From the NCBI GenBank assembly GCA_035772405.1, contig JAYKKM010000145.1, positions 1,337,001-1,401,000 on the forward strand: a stretch of 64,000 bases of DNA, read 5' to 3'. The notes beneath the pieces were generated by a model. The model saw only the letters and a list, made by a program, of their open reading frames with translations. It was not told the origin of the DNA and ran no database searches. The position numbers were made by a program, and so were the translations under genes. Of the stretch, positions 48,842 to 60,404 are shown in pieces; positions within the stretch are counted from its first letter, which is position 1, and each line of letters opens with the position of its first letter. Origin of the DNA: Chrysogorgia sp. JL179-B06 (Eukaryota > Cnidaria > Anthozoa > Scleralcyonacea > Chrysogorgiidae).

Positions 48842-50650
48842 ACGAGTTCGAAAATGTCCTTGACCGGTTAAAGTTGCATAAAAGAAGGAAAGAAGGTGCG
48901 GATAGCCAGCCCGGCCCAACCGACTCGTCGTATATATATCTATAGTATTTCGCATGTCTCGACGCATTTACTTTTAGCAATCAGCAATGTAATTAAAATA
49001 TTCATGAAAATGTATCTTCATGTTAACCTGAACATGATTCTAAAATTGCGCACATCTTAATGGTCTGCAAATATTTCGTGGGCGTAGACATCAACTGGTA
49101 GCCGAGTGATTTCAAATGCCGCTCGTTCTTTTCGTTGGTTCTATAAGCAGTGTGTATAGGATGCTCATAAGGTATTTATCGCCATACAATGGATGTAATG
49201 TTACCCTGGGTATGATTTTAAGATTGCATGTTCATATATGCAGGGAGCAGCATATGACATGTGGAAATACCGTGCTATCAGCGGCTGAAGAATGGAATGT
49301 CCGGACTGTGATTGATTTACTTTGGCTTCGAGTATATAATTATTTCTTTATAGAATATGGTCGAACCATAGTAACCGCTAAACAGTTGGACGAATTATCG
49401 ATATAAGAGTATCGTTTAGTAGAGAATGCATCAGAAGACGCATATGCTCCAACATAGTTGTAGATTAGCTCCAAGTGCAACAATGCTCCAACAATTAAAA
49501 CAATCATGTTGGCAACATGATTGTTTTAACATAAACCAGATATAAAATTAATATAAATCAGACAAAACATGCAGATATCTGAAAATCCCAAGTCAGTAAC
49601 ATAATCAGGAAAATTTAAGAATATAATTCATGTTTCGACTTTCCATTGTCTTCATTTAATTGAAGTATTTTCTTTTTGCTATTTAATAACCGTTGGTGTT
49701 TTACCAGCGCTGAATGATATTGTTATCGAAACCACGACGTTGAACCGGTTGTCGGTTGGACGGTTGATGAATCATTACAGCATTAATATGTCCAGTGCTC
49801 GAAATTCAACATGGTAACACCATGATATATGTAACAGCTATGCGCGTGTGCACGAATAGAATGATATTGAAATTGTATTTTCGTATGCAGGGGAATGTGT
49901 CGGCCACAGTACTTTAAATAGGGCTAATCACGAACAATAACATCGGACAATGGACTATGACATCGGACGTCAAGTAGCGCGGATAAGGCTTGGCTCATTT
50001 GTACAAAATGAACGAACAAAGCAAAATATTCGAACAAAATTTGGCACTCTGCCACCCACCATCTCACCACTTTTTCCAACATTACCTCAGTTCATAAAAT
50101 TATCAAAACTGGTGTTTGAAGGGTACAGGTAAAGTGTTAGCTTGCTGCAGGCTAGTAAATTAGTCCGACTGGTAATCGCATCAAGATTATCGATTGTCCC
50201 AAGCACCAAGCAGCGGGGTTTATATATATTATAGAAAAATTCCACCAGAGCCTGAAATTTATTAGAAATCTAATCTTCATAGATGTTTTGGATTAGCTTT
50301 GATAATTCTTTCTGATTAAAGTTTCTGTTTGTCTTAGAGAGTTGAGTTCTATTTTCAACTAGACACCTTTGTCTTAGTAATCTGAGGCAAATCATCGCTC
50401 GCAACTCATGATTATAACGGCACCCTTTGGTAATTTAGATCCATTTAATCCTGTCCCATTTCCAGAGCAAAAACCTTCATTCCTTTTGTCCTAATTGACG
50501 AATTAATTCGTGAGATAACTCTTTGGTAATAATTCTACTAACGCAGATCAACAAAAATCCCTATTTTTAAATGTGATGTGGTTAAATATATTAATTAACT
50601 ACATGTAGTGGCAGCCCAAAAATCTACATATTGGACAGCAAGCTTTAAGC
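48842..50650. other. Intron or intergenic DNA
   Basis: No further SLC16 exon found. A 35-bp perfect palindrome around ACAATCATGTTGGCAACATG lies at about 49492-49527. Confidence 0.4.
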
Positions 50651-51920
50651 AACCTCGTTCCCAGGGCCTTATCTCCGCTCGCCACCCGCCCACGCTCGCT
50701 GCGAAAAGACCCTGGTCTGGGCTGGTCACGTGTATCCCATATTCTGGGATACTTTTACCGAGTGTCGTTAGGGAGGGTAGGAGGGTTGTTCTCACATGGT
50801 GTTTCGTGCTGCGTGTTTTTTCTACATTCTATTTTCTTTTGACGCGTTTCAAATTTCGTATTAAGTGTTGGTTGTCACAAGAGCAAAATAAGTATTTGAC
50901 ATGATCGATTGGGCTCGCCTTTTTCTTTTGTTGCGAGGATTACAATGTTATGTTTTGTTAGTTTTGATTATCGACGTTTTCCGCTGCCAAAATATCAACC
51001 TTGCAAGTTATAGACTATAGTACTAAAAAGCCGTCTGTGGTTATGTCGAAATAACTAAGTTCTTCAAAGAAGTGTTATAGTTCTGGGAGTTCAAATTCAC
51101 GTTGTCATGCCTCAACTAATTTGCGATGCGAATCACAGTACTGAACATTTTTTGTCGAGGCAATTCTCACATACTTAAATAAGAATTTATACTCGTTCAA
51201 GACCACAATTTCTGACGTACAATCGTCATTGATAAAGTTCAAGAGGTAGTCTCAAAATTTCAAAGACAAAGCTGGTATTCCACGCCAACGACTCAGCTTC
51301 GCGCACCCTTCGAGCGGAAATCAAGATTGTTTGTTGTTTTAGGCCCGCGCTAGATTATTTCAATCATAATTTATTATTATCCTAGCACAGAACGATCCTA
51401 GGATATATAATATACCGGTATTACTTTGTCACGCGTAATGTGTTTTATTTTGGTATTTAGTTAGAACGTTTTATCATTTTTTCAGAATGACAGATCAGAA
51501 ATTTTGGAAACAGCGGCAATATTAACAATGAAATAGGTTTCGCCGCGATGTTAATTTCAGTCTGGGCCGGCATGTTTATTTACCTCCCTAAACAAAACGT
51601 CTTCCATTTTCTTTAACATGTATAAGCGCATTTAGCGGAGACACCGAGGGAGACATTACAATAATTACGGGGTGAACTACCGAGTTGTCGCCTGTCGTCC
51701 ATAGTTTATCTTGTCGTGGAAGGTGAAAGATAATCGACTTTCCATAACCCGTTAGAAGCACAGCTACAACAACTTTTATACCAAAGTAGACTGCCTTTAA
51801 ACAATTAACTTACTTAGGTTTCACTTTATAACTTGAATAGCTGCTATTGACGATTGCAAACTGAAGACTACTTAAAAACATCGATACTCCTCCCTGAGAT
51901 AAGGCCCTGGGAACGAGGTT
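50651..51920. mobile_element. Non-autonomous DNA transposon, 1.27 kb
   Basis: Perfect 25-bp terminal inverted repeats starting AACCTCGTTCCCAGGG (50651-50675) and ending with the complement at 51920. No transposase-like frame between them. Confidence 0.7.
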
Positions 51921-52221
51921 GAGGTTTAAGCTGTTCACGTGCAAAGCAACGTCACTCGCGTGCGTCTTATCTAATTCAAAATTTCATTGGCTGAAGTACA
52001 TTCTTGCAAATGGTGTGATTTTTTTCGAATGTGTACCTTGTACCTTGGAGTTGACAAATTGATATCAATTGTTTGTAATAGCACTCCGTCGAGATGACGT
52101 CAGTAGCCATGTCTGTCCACATGCGGCCATAACAAAAGAAAATAGCTCATTTGTTTCGTTTGTCCGCATTTTGAGCTATTAATAGCAGTCAGACGCTACG
52201 CTATTGGTCGTCGCGCTTTCT

Positions 52222-52535
52222 GTAGCCTGCGTAGCAGACGGTTGTTTGGGGGGAGGGGGTTATATTCGGAGGAGGGGTTATATTCGGCACGCGGAATGCA
52301 GCGCCCGGCGAGGCGGAAAACTGGCGAGGCGGAAAACTGGCGAGGCGGAAAACCCGCGAGGCGGAAAACCCGCTCCTCGCCCTCCTCGCGGGTTTTCCGC
52401 CTCGCGGGTTTTCCGCCTCGCGGGTTTTCCGCCTCGCGGGTTTTCCGCCTCGCCAGTTTTCCGCCTCGACGGGCGCTGTTCCGCGTGCCGAATATAACCC
52501 CCTCCCCCCAAACAACCGTCTGCTACGCAGGCTAC
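52222..52535. mobile_element. Palindromic GC-rich MITE, 314 bp
   Basis: Inverted ends GTAGCCTGCGTAGCAGACGG and complement, then GGTTATATTCGG, then tandem 17-bp units (GGCGAGGCGGAAAACCC) in opposite directions on the two sides of a CTCGCCCTCCTCG centre. Nearly the whole element can fold on itself. Confidence 0.85.
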
Positions 52536-53630
52536 GCTTTCTGGGGCCCCGCACGCTGTGAGCGTGCGCAAGTATATCTCTCTCCTCCGCAGAGGTAGCC
52601 TGTGCACAGCCGCGAACCTCCCGGATTCCCGTCTGTGAACAAGCCGGCGTTAGCGGAGATTTGTATAACAGACTGTTATTGGTTCGTTGTATATCAGGTG
52701 TTTTGATTGGCCCATGTATCTGTAATTATAATTAATTATGCGATAACATGCTGCGAGAAAAACGCAAAATGGCGGATGCAAAGCGAAGGAAATACTCTTT
52801 GGAATAAAGCAGTTGAACAGGTCTTAAACGTGTTCAGGATATCTTCTTTGTATGAAGAACAAAGAGGCATTAAGTCAGTTCTTTTCAAAGCGAGATGTTT
52901 TCGTTAATATCTTCCGACTTGCTACGGAAAATCCCTCTTATTTCAAGCTACACCAATTATTGCGGGTCATACTAATTACCGACAAAAACCGACAAAAACC
53001 GACAAAAACCGACAAAAGCCGACAAAAAGGCAAACAAATACCGACAAAAAAGCAGACAACTACCGACAAAACTATAAAAGGCTTCATATGATCTAGCTTT
53101 TGGTATGATCTAGCTTCTCAAAGGTAAAATTTTGTTGTTTGGATAACAAAATCTCTCTAAAATGCACCTCCATCTATGAGAACTTTCAATGCATGTATTA
53201 TTAAAAACAGAACTCAGAAGCATGGTTGTTCTTTGAACACTGTCGTATAAAAGATAAACAGGTAAGAATTGTCTTGGATTTGTTTAACAACTTTCTCAAT
53301 TGTAGTTAAAAATGTTTGCTGCATACAACTTTAATACAACAATTCTTTAGTTTATAATAAAATTTTGGTGCACCACTTGGATACTTTATAATTTTGTGCA
53401 CCAAGTTGTGCACCAACTTTAGTCGCTGTGCACTGCACAGCGACATGGCGATCACCAACATTCCATACTGGTTGATACTAATATATTTGCACATTGTATT
53501 TGTTTTATTTAACAAGTTAAATTACACATAAAGATACACAAGTTAAATTACACATAAAGATACACATGTACATTATATACAATTTTATACAGAAAACTAA
53601 GTTACATATTTTACATTTAAATGTTGAATT

Positions 53631-55262
53631 TCATGTCTGTGTCAATTTAGGTCTCTTTTCTTGAGTTCTGGTTCTCTCAGCACGGACACGTTTACGTTGC
53701 CCGGGTTTCCTTGCTACCGAGCGTGCCACTGGTATCTCCAAATCACCGTCAGTTGATGTAACTGTTTTTTTCTTTTTTGCAGCAGTGGTGGACATAAACT
53801 TCTGAAAATGACTGTGTTTCTCACTTTCGTTTTTTTGACTCCATACGTTGTGGGGCAATACCAAACGTTTTAATTTGGGAATCAGTTCATAGTTCCCATG
53901 TCCATGGAGCGCACGTCTCATGTCTGCATACTGGATCTTCACAATTGAATATAACTTCTCAATTAAATCTGGTAATTTGAGTACTTTCCAGTTAGTTGAG
54001 AGCTTCAAAATATTGTTCATTGATTCACAGTTGTTGTTCGTCCAATTCAGCGGAATACAATTTCCAGATATTCTGGGCTTGTAAATGTGATCTCGAACTC
54101 GTGGCACAAGAGAATTGTCAAAATAGGACACAAAGTTAGGAGCGATTTCCAAGAACGTGTTAGACATTTCCATTGACGTGATTTCAAATTCAAGAAGATC
54201 TTTTGAATTGATCAATCCATCTTTGCCAAAGATTGAAGAAGTTATTTCGTTTTTCAACTTGTCAGCTACTCCTACTTTGTGTTGCAAATACCGTCTGACA
54301 TTCTGTTCTAGGTGGCGTTGGCACAGGAGCTGGGTGGCATTCGGAAACCTTTGTTGCACTGCTTTCATGATTGCCTTTTCCTCATCCGATCCAATAACAA
54401 GGTCACAAAGGCCAACCTCTGTGTTGATGTTAGCATCAAATTTTGTTCGCAGATGTGAAAAGAAGCGTTGGTAGGTTTGGCATGTACCATCCCAGTGAAG
54501 GAACAAAGGACCAAGCATTATCGGAGACAACTGGGTTGAACGTCGCAGCAAGTAGCTATTTTTAAAAACTGTCAGAGTTACAAAACACGCCCCAAGGTTA
54601 AACGTGCGATCAACTCCAAGAATGGAAGTGTTCCCAGTTAAACAAAACTTTGTGACATCTTTCAATTGGTCGTCTGTGTATAAGATAACCATCGGTGGCT
54701 TCCCCTTCATTTGAACAATTTCCTGGATGTATGGGTGATCATTCATCATGTTCATAATTGTTTGCACATCATCAGCAGTGTTTTTTCTGTTTGCACCAGG
54801 TAACTTGTTTTCTCTAGCCTGTGCTTGTCTGTAGTTTTGCACCTGTTTTAGATTCCTTGGAGCATCCATGGAACCATCTAATACCATGCCACAATATACA
54901 TTTCTTGCAGGTTCGTTTTTTACTCTGTCATTGATTTTCTCTGTTGTGGCTGCGGAAGTCCTCACATACTCGCTGCAGACGCCTTTTTTGCTGTTTCCAT
55001 GCACACTTGTTGTTGGAGGAAATGTTCCGAGATACTCAACAATTGCTTTACCCATACTGGTAACGCCCATTGCTGCAGATGCTTTTTCAATCCAAGTAAC
55101 TCTTTTTTTATAGTCCGATTTTCTTTTTAGCGATGTATAGAACCGCCTCATTATCATCATGTCTTCGTCAACTGGTTGAGGTTCCAGCGGCACCCATTCG
55201 TTCTTTCGTTTAGTGGCGTACTGCCCATTCTTTTTTTCAACAACTTTGAATGTCCCATTCAC
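53631..55262 (-). CDS. MULE transposase
   Basis: A 543-codon frame with the MULE catalytic domain: first Asp in LGVDRTFNLG, second Asp in VIGSDEEKAI, the CQRHLEQN zinc/helix signature, and a Glu in NNNCESMNN. The C-terminus is Lys/Arg-rich (RKPGQRKRVRAERTR), likely nuclear localisation or DNA binding. The 5' end is unclear: the frame begins with a GTG codon and stays open upstream to about 55440 without an ATG, while a separate ATG-started frame (55400-55849) reads into the same place in another frame. A frameshift or an unrecognised intron therefore separates the N-terminus. The first internal ATGs are near codon 35. Confidence 0.85.
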   Translation of the reverse strand: MNGTFKVVEKKNGQYATKRKNEWVPLEPQPVDEDMMIMRRFYTSLKRKSDYKKRVTWIEKASAAMGVTSMGKAIVEYLGTFPPTTSVHGNSKKGVCSEYVRTSAATTEKINDRVKNEPARNVYCGMVLDGSMDAPRNLKQVQNYRQAQARENKLPGANRKNTADDVQTIMNMMNDHPYIQEIVQMKGKPPMVILYTDDQLKDVTKFCLTGNTSILGVDRTFNLGACFVTLTVFKNSYLLRRSTQLSPIMLGPLFLHWDGTCQTYQRFFSHLRTKFDANINTEVGLCDLVIGSDEEKAIMKAVQQRFPNATQLLCQRHLEQNVRRYLQHKVGVADKLKNEITSSIFGKDGLINSKDLLEFEITSMEMSNTFLEIAPNFVSYFDNSLVPRVRDHIYKPRISGNCIPLNWTNNNCESMNNILKLSTNWKVLKLPDLIEKLYSIVKIQYADMRRALHGHGNYELIPKLKRLVLPHNVWSQKNESEKHSHFQKFMSTTAAKKKKTVTSTDGDLEIPVARSVARKPGQRKRVRAERTRTQEKRPKLTQT

Positions 55263-55399
55263 ACAATGAAATAAAGTCTTTTTGGTTGAAGATGCTTTCG
55301 ATAGCCATACTCCACAATCATCTTCAAAATTGCTTTTTTCTCCGCGCCTCCTTTTTGTAACGTTTTTGTCGTTGTTTGCAACAAAGTAAACATTTTCTT

Positions 55400-55849
55400 T
55401 TACACCTTTTGGGAGTGTGGAGATTGTGACAGTTTCATTCTCAACAACTCACACAGCGATCCAACGTCTAAAAAACGTCCTGGTAATATTTGCTCTGTTG
55501 AAGGGTTTTTGGAATGGTTGCTGGCCGATTGGTGATTCTCCGAGTCGCGGGATCTCACTGACAATGGTTGCTTCTGGTCGAACACTTCGCTGCTGGTGGA
55601 TTGGTTGATCTCAGAGTTACAAGGAGATCTATCTGGAGGTGGTACTGTTGGTTGCTGTTGGTCTAACACTTCGCTGCTGGTGGATTGGTTGATCTCAGAG
55701 TTACAAGGAGATCTATATGGCGATGGTATCAATGGTTCCACGTCATCCATCCATGACCCTTTTGGTGGCGGGACGGTTGGTGAGTGTTCATCAGTTATCA
55801 CACTCGGTGGTGAATTCTTCCCTTTTTGCCACCACGAACGAATTGCCAT
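55400..55849 (-). CDS. MULE N-terminal ORF with internal repeats
   Basis: 149 codons, Pro/Ser-rich and low in complexity, with two copies of CNSEINQSTSSEV[LF]DQ from a 72-bp tandem duplication at about 55573-55715. It ends where the transposase frame opens, so it probably forms the N-terminal extension of the transposase, broken by a frameshift near 55400-55440 or joined by splicing. Confidence 0.5.
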   Translation of the reverse strand: MAIRSWWQKGKNSPPSVITDEHSPTVPPPKGSWMDDVEPLIPSPYRSPCNSEINQSTSSEVLDQQQPTVPPPDRSPCNSEINQSTSSEVFDQKQPLSVRSRDSENHQSASNHSKNPSTEQILPGRFLDVGSLCELLRMKLSQSPHSQKV

Positions 55850-57210
55850 TTTCCAGCCATGTCAGAAGCGATACAAATTTCGAATCGATTTCGGAGAACT
55901 CGTGAGAAGTCGTGAGTGTGAGCAGTGTCAAGATGACAGTAGGAATGAATACGACATTCTGAACCTTTTATAGCCATCGATGTAACGATGACTAATGCTT
56001 CACTCATCCATAACATTCTTTTTTTAGACAATTTGCATGACTATGAATGCGCTATTCAAAACGCTTTCATTTATGATGTCACTATATATGAAACATACTT
56101 TTTACAAAACAAGAACAGTGACAGTACTTCAGTTCAGTATTTCTTAACAAATCCTTCGATATCTATAAGAAGAACAGATTTATGCCAGTTTCACATATAT
56201 TGATCGTAGTAGAATCATTTAAATGTCTTTTTGTCAGTTTTTGTCGGTATTTGTTTGCCATTTGTCGGCTTTTTTTTAGACAATTTGCATGACTATGAAT
56301 GCGCTATTCAAAACGCTTTCATTTATGATGTCACTATATATGAAACATACTTTTTTAGAAGATTATCATTGCACAATAAAAACATTGCGAGACAAGTCCC
56401 AAAAAAAAAATTTACCGCTTATCGTTGCGAAAAGTAGAACCTGGTTGCAATTTTGCGTTATCTATAAAAGCGCCTTAAAAAACTGATATGGATTTCGTTT
56501 TTCATTTCTCAGTATCCTTTCATTTTCTTGTGTCTGAAACAATAGCGGTTTCACACTTGACACTTCCTTTTATACTCTCCCACTTGATATTTAATCCCCC
56601 AGGGCCTCCGGCTTTAGCTTTGTTGAGGACTCTAAAATTAGCTATTACCATCTACGTTTGTTTGATCACAGTAGAAATTTTGCATAGCCTTGGTAATTCT
56701 AAGGTTTCGAAAATTTTACTAGAAAGTAGAAATGTTTTACAAAACAAGAACAGTGACAGTACTTCAGTTCAGTATTTCTTAACAAATCCGGAGCGATTGC
56801 AGAATACCCCGCCACTTTTGAAACCGCATTTAAAGACAGAAATACAAACCAGGTTGCTCCAAAATCTCTTTAAATATAATGCCGAAGGTTTATATTGTGT
56901 GTACTTGTTGATAGTTATCAAATTAAATGGGGTTTTAAAATAGAACGAAGCAATTGTATATGATGAACTTTCCGTAATTTGACCCTTAGTATATATGCAA
57001 ATAGTAAGTGGCGGGGTATTCTACAATTAAGCGACAAATCCTTCGATATCTATAAGAAGAACAGATTTATGCCAGTTTCACATATATTGATCGTAGTAGA
57101 ATCATTTAAATGTCTTTTTGTCAGTTTTTGTTGGTATTTGTTTGCCTTTTTGTCGGCTTTTGTCGGTTTTTGTCGGCTTTTGTCGGTTTTTGTCGGTAAT
57201 TAGTACGACC

Positions 57211-58039
57211 GATTATTGCAGATGAAGTACGAGAACTAGCATCGTGGTTGTTATTTCTCCGCTAAAAGCTCTCATGGAGGACCAAGTTCGCTACCTAAAG
57301 AAGATAAATTTATCGGCAGTCTGTGTAACAGATGAACATAACGATGAACTTGTTCGAGATATATAAATTAATGTCGATTACATTTTATGGTTCCCTGAAT
57401 ATTTTCGAGAAGAATATTTTCGAGCAAGCAATTTAGAGCGTCTTTGGTCTGCGTTGCTGTGGTTGAAGCGCATTACAATAGTTAATGGTAAGTGTGGATT
57501 GATGTTATTTTTCTTTGTATCTGCAATATTTCATTGTAGGGGATTGCCTCAGCAGACCATAGCCTTTATTTAATATAGAATAAAAAGTGTCCTTTAATAT
57601 CATAGAAATATTGTTATTTTGAGTCGATATCAATACCTAATTAGATTTTGTAAGGTAACCTAATCTTCTGCAATAACAATTTAGATTTAATATGTAGCTC
57701 TTACATCTGTTTCTCAAGGGGTCTGCCTGGTGCTAGAAGAGGTTAACTTCCATTCCGAACGTGGTATGGCAATCTTAGTGAATTAATATATCTCTTGTTC
57801 CTGATGATGATGCTTGTACTGTAGTAACAGCATCAGCTACCAAAAAGGCCAGATCTGTTATCTTTGAAAGTCTGAAGTTGACCAATAATACTTCAGTGGT
57901 GTCAAAGTCTCCAGACTGATCAAACCTGCAATACTGTTTACATTATGTAGATAAGGATATTCCACTGGATTTGCTATTTGCAGAAATAATAGAGGATGTC
58001 AAAGGACAATTATTTACTGCCAGACCCGGAAACAGTGTG
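57211..58039. other. Degenerate coding debris downstream of MULE
   Basis: No intact gene. Short coding-like pieces precede the helicase relic, probably from the same old gene. Confidence 0.35.
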
Positions 58040-58312
58040 CAATTTTGTACCGAGTATTTGAAACCGCTCTGAGCAACTCATTTTATAAGGATGCTGTGCC
58101 AAAGTGTAAAACCTGTTTGGTAGAAATCTACGATGCTGGATCACCCCAAGCGGTAAAACTCCACATTTCTAAAAACTTGAAATCAAAAGACAAAGCCTGG
58201 TCATATTAGACTAGAGTATTGATCTCAACCATCGCATTTGGAATGGGCATAGATTGCAAGAAAGTTAACAAAATCATTCACTTTGAACCAAACAAGAATA
58301 TTGAGTGTTAAG
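58040..58312 (+). pseudogene. RecQ-like helicase fragment
   Basis: Plus-strand pieces FYKDAVPKCKTCLVEIYDAG, VKLHISKNLKSKD and, after a stop, [20 protein letters not shown] match the second RecA domain of RecQ-family helicases (motif V region, AFGMGID). In-frame stops at 58206 and beyond show it is dead. It may be a processed or transposon-captured copy. Confidence 0.7.
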
Positions 58313-58399
58313 AAATTCTTCAAGCTGAAACCAGATACAGAACTGCTTATGAAAGCCTTTGGATTCATCCATGTTACAGCAAACAATGAACACAGTTGT

Positions 58400-59604
58400 T
58401 GTGAATGTTGGTCTTAATGTTCCCAAGACAACATTTAACTGTACTGTGTAGTTATACTGATTGGTTAACTAATTCACCGCCTAGATGGGCTTTTATAAGT
58501 TTACTCTTGCTAACACCAGACAAATTTACCCATGAAAGGAGAGCTATATGGGGGGAAATGGGTTACTGTTATAGTTTACTTACTCGGTCAGCCAACAAGA
58601 CTTGTGAACCATGTAGAGGACATATGTACCATGCAGTGTATTTTACCCACACGGTTCATACTTTCTGGTACACAGTGCCTGTTAGCCAATCAGAAACCAT
58701 TATTTGGTAGAATTTACACATTATTGACAAAAGTGCATTACAATATCTTATTATACAATTATTGGACGAGGTTAATAATATCTTGTGTTATCAATGCCAA
58801 AGTTTGTGATATCTGCCGAAGCTGAAGGCTGATTGTGATAACACAAGATATCATACGAAAACCGAATATTATAAATGTAGAAGCCTTTAAGCTAATGAAA
58901 GCTTGTAAAAATTATAAATTCGGATCATTAATAATCACGTCACCTACAGACAATTTCTGATATTTAGTATGTGGCAAGACATCAAGAATTGTCTGTAGGT
59001 TTTTTAGCCAATCAAAATTGAGATTGTATGGGTATTGTATAATAATGTTGCTTTATAAACATCAGTCAGTTTAATTTTATAAATAACTATCACATAACTG
59101 AAAATTTACGTACCGACCAACTTGAATGGTACAGAAAGATACTCAGCATTAATTGTACTGCATTCAAACGAGATGACCTATTCCTTAGGATTACAGCTGC
59201 AGCCATGCCAAGAGATTGCACCCACTCATTTCTTTTATTTGAGTTTCTTTTGTTGACACAAGCTGTACGTAAAATGGCTTGGGTAAACGCTGCTCTATTC
59301 TTTAGTTCATTCTCAAACCTTTCAAAGGAAAAGCCTAGCAGTTGATCTTTATTTGGAGACCGCAGACAACTTGGTTGTTTCTTTGAGCATACTCACAATC
59401 TATCTGCTTCAGTGCAGTTGCTAAGAATCTGCAGTTGCTTGCGAAGGATAGCATTTTTCCAAGCAGCATTTGATATCTGTTTATAAGTTCCACGTACAAG
59501 CATTTTACCGAGATATTGTAATTCAGGAGCAATTATAGAATACCCCGTCCACTTTTGAAACCAACGTTTAAAGCCAGAAATACAAGCAATGTAATTGATT
59601 GTTA
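58400..59604. other. Intergenic DNA with hairpins
   Basis: Inverted pairs at 58768-58845 (TATCTTGTGTTATCA and complement) and 58951-59003 (CCTACAGACAATT and complement). The segment 59530-59640 is a diverged copy of MULE-internal sequence (56806-56950), sharing CAAATTAAATGGGGTTTTAA. Confidence 0.5.
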
Positions 59605-60083
59605 TCAAATTAAATGGGGTTTTAAAATAGAACGAAGCAATGAGGATTTGCTCGTTGGTTGTTGTTTTTTCGGTGTAGAGTGGCCAACATGTAACGACTT
59701 CGCCGGTAATGAAACCGTAGGGGTATCTACACTATCCTGCCGCACAGAAGCTGCTGACGAACAGCTGGTTTTCTCTGATGATACAGATGATGTGAACAGA
59801 GGATCCAAGTGCGGTCTTTTCCCGCTTTCACGAGTATCCGCGACGCGTTCACACGAACTAGATAGCTTCTCTAGTGTACCAAGAAGTTCTTGTTCCTGCC
59901 TTTTAAGATTATCGAGCTTCTTAAGCTTATCCAAACAAGATTTACATATGTAAACAGAGTTAATCTCTACGCTGAAGGGCAGTTTGGATAAAGAAGTACA
60001 GTACGCAGTAAACGTTGCCTTCCATCGACCAGATAGCGTTGATAAGGCTTCTTAATCACATCATGACAAAGAACACAACTCAT
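59605..60083 (-). pseudogene. Zinc-finger N-terminus of a transposon protein
   Basis: Minus-strand frame from ATG 60083 reads MSCVLCHDVIKKPYQRYLVDG, breaks by frameshift, and continues as VYICKSCLDKLKKLDNLKRQ EQELLGTLEKL to an Ser/Thr/Pro-rich tail containing HSTPKKQQ. Two CxxC pairs followed by a coiled coil resemble ZAD-like zinc domains seen at the start of cnidarian transposon proteins. The frameshift marks a relic; the downstream part is missing. Confidence 0.5.
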
Positions 60084-60223
60084 GTAGGTAAAATAAAAAC
60101 ACAATAACAGGAAAAGATCACCAAAGCCAATAGTAATTTTTCACTCGAACAAGACGCCATTTTGTGTTGTTTACAATTATTATGTAAATAATTATGCAAA
60201 AATTATGCAAATGTCCCGGCAAG

Positions 60224-60404
60224 CATTCCGTCGATTGTTCACAGACTGGATATAGCACAGGCTACCGCAGAGGCTTCTCTTTTTTTTTTGGAAGGCGAAG
60301 GCGCGCGCGAGCAGCATTCCGTCGATTGTTCACAGACTGGATATAGCACAGGCTACCGCAGAGGCTTCTCTTTTTTTTTTGGAAGGCGAAGGCGCGCGCG
60401 AGCC
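60224..60404. repeat. 91-bp tandem duplication
   Basis: Two adjacent copies beginning CATTCCGTCGATTGTTCACA, each ending in GGCGAAGGCGCGCGCGAG. A partial inverted copy of the GC-rich end follows at about 60470-60500, so the locus is part of an inverted GC-rich repeat. Confidence 0.9.

Larger units (their letters stand above)
52964..57210. mobile_element. Mutator-like (MULE) DNA transposon, 4.2 kb
   Basis: The ends GGGTCATACTAATTACCGAC (52964) and complement (to 57210) continue into tandem CCGACAAAAA units that form inverted repeats of about 75 bp. The flanks repeat ATTATTGC (52956-52963 and 57212-57219), an 8-bp target duplication within the MULE range. It encodes a MULE-type transposase on the minus strand. 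The right part contains internal duplications: GACTATGAATGCGC at about 56040 and 56290, AACAGTGACAGTACTTCAGT at 56112 and 56750, and a 90-bp piece including a partial terminal repeat at 56155 and 57043. Confidence 0.85.
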
